This document shows, piece after piece, positions 60,850 to 64,000 of a stretch of 64,000 bases of DNA; the first letter of the stretch is position 1; the number at the start of each line of letters is the position of its first letter. Below the pieces are notes generated by a model. That model searched no databases. It had not been told where the DNA came from and saw only the letters and a list, made by a program, of their open reading frames with translations. Made by a program: the position numbers and the translations under genes. Origin of the DNA: a virus. The stretch covers positions 62,001 to 126,000 of the IMG/VR virus record IMGVR_UViG_3300047378_000694. One strand, 5' to 3'.

Positions 60850-62338
60850 CCTTTAAAATACACTCTACTAATTTTTCGGCTTCGTCGCTGTTTGTTTCTA
60901 ATGCTACACCTACTAACGATCCACCGTTGATTGCAGTATTTGCACATCCATTATCGTGTACATATACTGCCTGTCCTTTTTTAACTGGTCCAGTAATACG
61001 CACCGGAACACGGCCTTTAAGACCAATGTATTGTCCTTCGGCTTCACTATTCATCATAATTGCAGGGTCAGTTGATACAACACCTATTGCTATACAACCC
61101 ATACTAGTTGCTTCTACTTCATACTCTTCGTGTGAAGAAACACAAACTACTGTTCCAGGAATTAATTCTTCTGCTGTTGTATACTTTTCTGCTAAATCAG
61201 CATAACGTGCCTGTGTTGCTGTTCCAGTAAAAATATTTGCAGTTAAATTACCGCTTGCATCTCTGGCTGCAATTGTATTATTATTTGCACTAGTCGACGC
61301 ACTTCGATAATTTCCTGATACTTCTAGTGTATTTGCTTGTGTTGCTGTTCCAGTAAATGTTGTAGCATACATATTAACTAATGGGTTAGATGATGTGCCT
61401 ATGGTACTAGTTGTAATTCCAGGAAAAATTGCTGTATCTGTAATTATCCAACGATCAGAATCAGCATTGTTTGAGATACGTATTTCGTCTCTATGCATTT
61501 GCATTCTTGGTGTTTCATTGTCTGCGCCAATTTTTACTGTTAAGTCAGTGCCATCGCCTAATGTAAATCCAGCATCGCTAAAATTTGCAATGCTGCTAAA
61601 GTTTAACGAGCCAGTCTGAACAAAATCACTTGGACTGTATGTGTTTGTTCCGTCAGTAAGTTTTAGTGATGCGCTTGATGTACCCCAATAATAATTTACA
61701 TTACCCCTTGAGTCGGTGTTTGATTTACCCGAAACATCAACTGCTCTTAGTGTATATCCTGCTTTGATAGTAGTCCAATCACTCGATGACCATTCATCAC
61801 TTAGTTCAGGTTGCGTAGCATTTACTGTAAATTCTGCCTCGCTAATTATTCCAACAATAAAATCATCTGCATATGCTGCAATTACATTACGATCAACATT
61901 TGCACTATCTTTAAGTTTGATTGTTTTCATTTCAGTTACTTGAGCAGCAGTTGCCTGCGGTCCAATTAAGTTCCATTCATTGTTTGAATTTTTACCATAT
62001 AACTGATTGGTTGTAGAATTCCACCATAGATCACCTTCTGCAAAACCTACAGGCTGCAAATCACTGACTTCGGCACCAGCTGTTGTTTTAAAATTAGTTC
62101 CATCATATACTTTTAATCTTTCAGCAGTTGCATCATACCATAGTTGGCCTGTAATTGCTTTTGTAGGTGCAGCAGTTCCTTGGAAGTTTTCTAGTAAGAA
62201 TAAAAAGTTTTCGTTTTGTTGCTCGCCATAACCAGCAAAGTTTTTACCAATTAACTTTAATTCGGTCGTGTTATCAACTGTTCCATCTTCAACTGTAACT
62301 AGTTGTGAACCATTATATTTGTTAATTATATAAGCCAT
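60845..62338 (-). CDS. Large virion/fibre protein with C-terminal processing-type domain
   Basis: 497 residues. Repeated modules of the type GQLWYDATAERLKVYDGTNFK and GDLWWNSTTNQLYG occupy the N-terminal third. The middle is beta-rich with TFTGTATQAN and IFTGTATQAR repeats. The C-terminal ~130 residues (ADLAEKYTTAEELIPGTVV, AIGVVSTDPA, GRVPVRITGPVKKGQ) look like the conserved end domain of phage fibre proteins, some of which self-cleave. A late GATAAATA lies upstream. Cleavage is not shown here. Confidence 0.75.
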   Translation of the reverse strand: MAYIINKYNGSQLVTVEDGTVDNTTELKLIGKNFAGYGEQQNENFLFLLENFQGTAAPTKAITGQLWYDATAERLKVYDGTNFKTTAGAEVSDLQPVGFAEGDLWWNSTTNQLYGKNSNNEWNLIGPQATAAQVTEMKTIKLKDSANVDRNVIAAYADDFIVGIISEAEFTVNATQPELSDEWSSSDWTTIKAGYTLRAVDVSGKSNTDSRGNVNYYWGTSSASLKLTDGTNTYSPSDFVQTGSLNFSSIANFSDAGFTLGDGTDLTVKIGADNETPRMQMHRDEIRISNNADSDRWIITDTAIFPGITTSTIGTSSNPLVNMYATTFTGTATQANTLEVSGNYRSASTSANNNTIAARDASGNLTANIFTGTATQARYADLAEKYTTAEELIPGTVVCVSSHEEYEVEATSMGCIAIGVVSTDPAIMMNSEAEGQYIGLKGRVPVRITGPVKKGQAVYVHDNGCANTAINGGSLVGVALETNSDEAEKLVECILKV

Positions 62339-62364
62339 GTATATCTACCCTTTTTATGTTACAG

Positions 62365-62372
62365 TATTTATC
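62365..62372 (-). promoter_or_regulatory. Late promoter (GATAAATA) for the 497-residue fibre protein
   Basis: GATAAATAC on the minus strand, a leader with AAAAAGGG and then the ATG at 62338. One mismatch to TATAAATA. Confidence 0.68.
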
Positions 62373-64000
62373 TAAACGCTGCTTGTTAGGTCTTCTTGCC
62401 AAACCCAAGCGCCTGCTACTACTGCAAATCGTTTTAATGTCCTAGTTACAGTTAGTGTTACTGTATCGCTAACATCAGTAAAACTAAAATCAGTAACAAC
62501 CGATTGGTTCTGTACGCCCGCACTGTCAACTGCTGTAAAACTTTTTGAAACTCCATCGGTTGCATTATAGGTATACGCACCTGCATAACTTGTACAATGT
62601 ACTCTAGCATTTACTCCGTTATTTTTTGTAGTAGACGGACATAAATCGTTTACTAATAATGCAAGTTGAATGTCAGTTAATCCAGTTGAGTCAACACTAA
62701 GTTCAATATCGTGTTCTTTATAGATATCGTCGACATATTTTTTATGAGCTGCATCGTTGTCAGTACCAGGTGTTGCTAAGTTTCGAATCTTTGTTGTACC
62801 CGACATAGTTATATCACCGTTGATATTTAGACTCATATCGTTGGTACAAGCAATAGTTGACCCATTTAAATTAATATTGTCAACATCAAGAATTGATAGT
62901 GTACCAATACTTGTAAGACCGCTTGCTGTTGTAACACTTGAATGCAGTTCATTAATAGTTAGTATATCGGTTCCGTTAATTTTATAACCAAGGCCATCAG
63001 CAACATCAATGTTCACACTCGAAGTCCAAGAGTTAGTAGAATTTTTCCAAATAAGTTCTTTGTCAAGCCCTGACGATTTTAAAATTATACCACCTTCGTT
63101 GGCTTGGGCATCGGTTAACAACGAACTATCGTCATTGATGCCAAGTTCAATTTGTTTGTCTTGTACTCTTAAATTAACTACTTCAAGTGCAGTGTTCGAA
63201 CCTTTAACTGTTAGATTGCCTTCAATAATTACATCACCGTTTGATGCAGTAGTGCCGACATGTAATGCTGCTTGTGGCGCAGAATTAAATATACCAACAT
63301 GTTGGTTACTTGTTTCAATTTTAAACGAGCTTGACTGAGCACCAGAACTTGACGTTTGAATATCAATATTTGCATCGTCACGTAAAGCAGTAAGAACAAT
63401 ATCTCTATCTACTGATGTAGTATCGGTTGCTATACTAAATCGTGATACATCGCCTGTTAAGAATCCTCTATCATTGTTAATATGTAGATGCTGATTGGTA
63501 GTTTGATAAGTTGCAATTGGCAACGAAGGACTTACTTGCAAGAAACTTGCAGCACTATAAGAAATGCCTCCGGAAATTAAATTATCTGCATTAGTAGCAC
63601 TACCATTCCAATAAAAGTCACTATATGTTGGAACAATATTTACACCTTGTTTAATAGCATACGGTGTTGGAAATCCGGTTAGTAATACAGCGTTTACATC
63701 AATTACTGCTGGAGTAAATGCTTCTTTACTCACAAGAGCAACAGTACTGTTGCCAACACTCCAGCGTCCAACAATTTTGTCAACGCCGTAAATATCAACC
63801 AATGTAATAGCATCGTATTCTGTTTTGCCTTGTGTTCGAGTATAGCTCGGTCCTGCTAAAAATTCTGTAGTACCATCACTAAAATAAAGTTGTTTATTAG
63901 TTGCGTCAATCCACAAATCGCCTGCAACCATCTCAGGCTTTAGAGCTGCATAAGTTGTAGTATCGGTGCCTCGGAATTGTGTTCCGTCCCATACTTTTAA
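62372..64000 (-). CDS. Large virion/fibre protein, partial (start beyond right edge)
   Basis: 542 residues are visible; the reading frame continues to the window edge (LKVWDGTQFRGTDT before the first internal ATG), so the ATG at 63931 is internal. GDLWIDATNKQLYFSDG repeats the module seen in 60845-62338. The middle has a phage-fibre-type segment (DVIIEGNLTVKGS, then NEGGIILKSSG, KELIWKNSTNSW). Near the end TKIRNLATPGTDNDAAHKKY resembles a fibre attachment or trimer segment. Part of the late structural block. Confidence 0.75.
   Translation of the reverse strand, partial: LKVWDGTQFRGTDTTTYAALKPEMVAGDLWIDATNKQLYFSDGTTEFLAGPSYTRTQGKTEYDAITLVDIYGVDKIVGRWSVGNSTVALVSKEAFTPAVIDVNAVLLTGFPTPYAIKQGVNIVPTYSDFYWNGSATNADNLISGGISYSAASFLQVSPSLPIATYQTTNQHLHINNDRGFLTGDVSRFSIATDTTSVDRDIVLTALRDDANIDIQTSSSGAQSSSFKIETSNQHVGIFNSAPQAALHVGTTASNGDVIIEGNLTVKGSNTALEVVNLRVQDKQIELGINDDSSLLTDAQANEGGIILKSSGLDKELIWKNSTNSWTSSVNIDVADGLGYKINGTDILTINELHSSVTTASGLTSIGTLSILDVDNINLNGSTIACTNDMSLNINGDITMSGTTKIRNLATPGTDNDAAHKKYVDDIYKEHDIELSVDSTGLTDIQLALLVNDLCPSTTKNNGVNARVHCTSYAGAYTYNATDGVSKSFTAVDSAGVQNQSVVTDFSFTDVSDTVTLTVTRTLKRFAVVAGAWVWQEDLTSSV

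Noticed and set aside
60771-61205. 144-residue plus-strand open frame
   Set aside because: Antisense to two structural genes; no family pattern and no promoter.
63862-63931. Complete gene starting at the ATG at 63931
   Set aside because: The same frame continues with module-like sequence (LKVWDGTQF) to the window edge, so this ATG is internal.
1-64000. Bacterial natural-product gene cluster
   Set aside because: No carrier proteins, transporters or bacterial regulators were seen; T4-type late promoters, gene overlaps and fibre genes point to a phage.
1-64000. tRNA genes, CRISPR arrays, insertion sequences, attachment sites
   Set aside because: No cloverleaf, spaced direct repeats, transposase or integrase was recognised by eye; a tRNAscan or CRISPR search could still find weak ones.

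Overview
The window looks like part of the genome of a large T4-like tailed phage (myovirus), probably of a marine bacterium such as a cyanobacterium or SAR11. The evidence is sequence only: AT-rich DNA; coding packed almost without gaps; T4-type late promoters (TATAAATA and close variants) in front of many transcription units; near-perfect bacterial sigma70 promoters in front of others; and a block of repetitive virion-type proteins at the right end. No tRNA, integrase, transposase or CRISPR array was seen. The host assignment is inference.

Layout. (1) 1-3,004, minus: aldehyde dehydrogenase, GNAT and B12-type radical SAM genes, plus the start of a gene leaving the window. (2) 3,017-8,679, minus: two radical SAM proteins, three Fe(II)/2-oxoglutarate (2OG) oxygenases, an SDR and a nitroreductase behind a perfect sigma70 promoter. 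(3) 8,815-12,286: a second nitroreductase, two more 2OG-type oxygenases and a large two-domain protein. (4) 12,275-21,598, minus: nine genes with four radical SAM proteins, a kinase-like protein, an SGNH hydrolase, a methyltransferase and a repeat-bearing glycosyltransferase. (5) 21,672-27,183, plus: a late unit that runs from a fibre-like virion protein into a kinase-like protein, a GNAT-like protein, a miniature adenylating enzyme and a flavin-dependent halogenase. (6) 27,136-28,625: two divergent 2OG-type oxygenases. (7) 28,644-38,691: a PP-loop ATPase and two three-gene radical SAM cassettes in opposite orientation around a further radical SAM gene and an oxygenase/partner pair. (8) 38,688-49,300: methyltransferase, nucleotide-sugar epimerase, miniature DegT-type aminotransferase, amidinotransferase, four related putative glycosyltransferases and four SGNH hydrolases. 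(9) 48,542-58,795, minus: an 11-gene operon with three glycosyltransferases and six radical SAM proteins. (10) 58,850-64,000, minus: four virion/fibre-type genes.

Nineteen radical SAM genes and eight Fe(II)/2OG-type oxygenases lie among glycan-type enzymes. A plausible reading, which is inference, is that the region chemically remodels a surface glycan, lipid, metabolite or virion protein during infection. No classical RiPP precursor was found.

Regulation can be read directly. Five sigma70-type promoters (TTGACA, 16-17 bp, TATAAT) and over a dozen late promoters head the units. At ten or more of them the start codon lies where transcription should begin, which predicts leaderless mRNAs.
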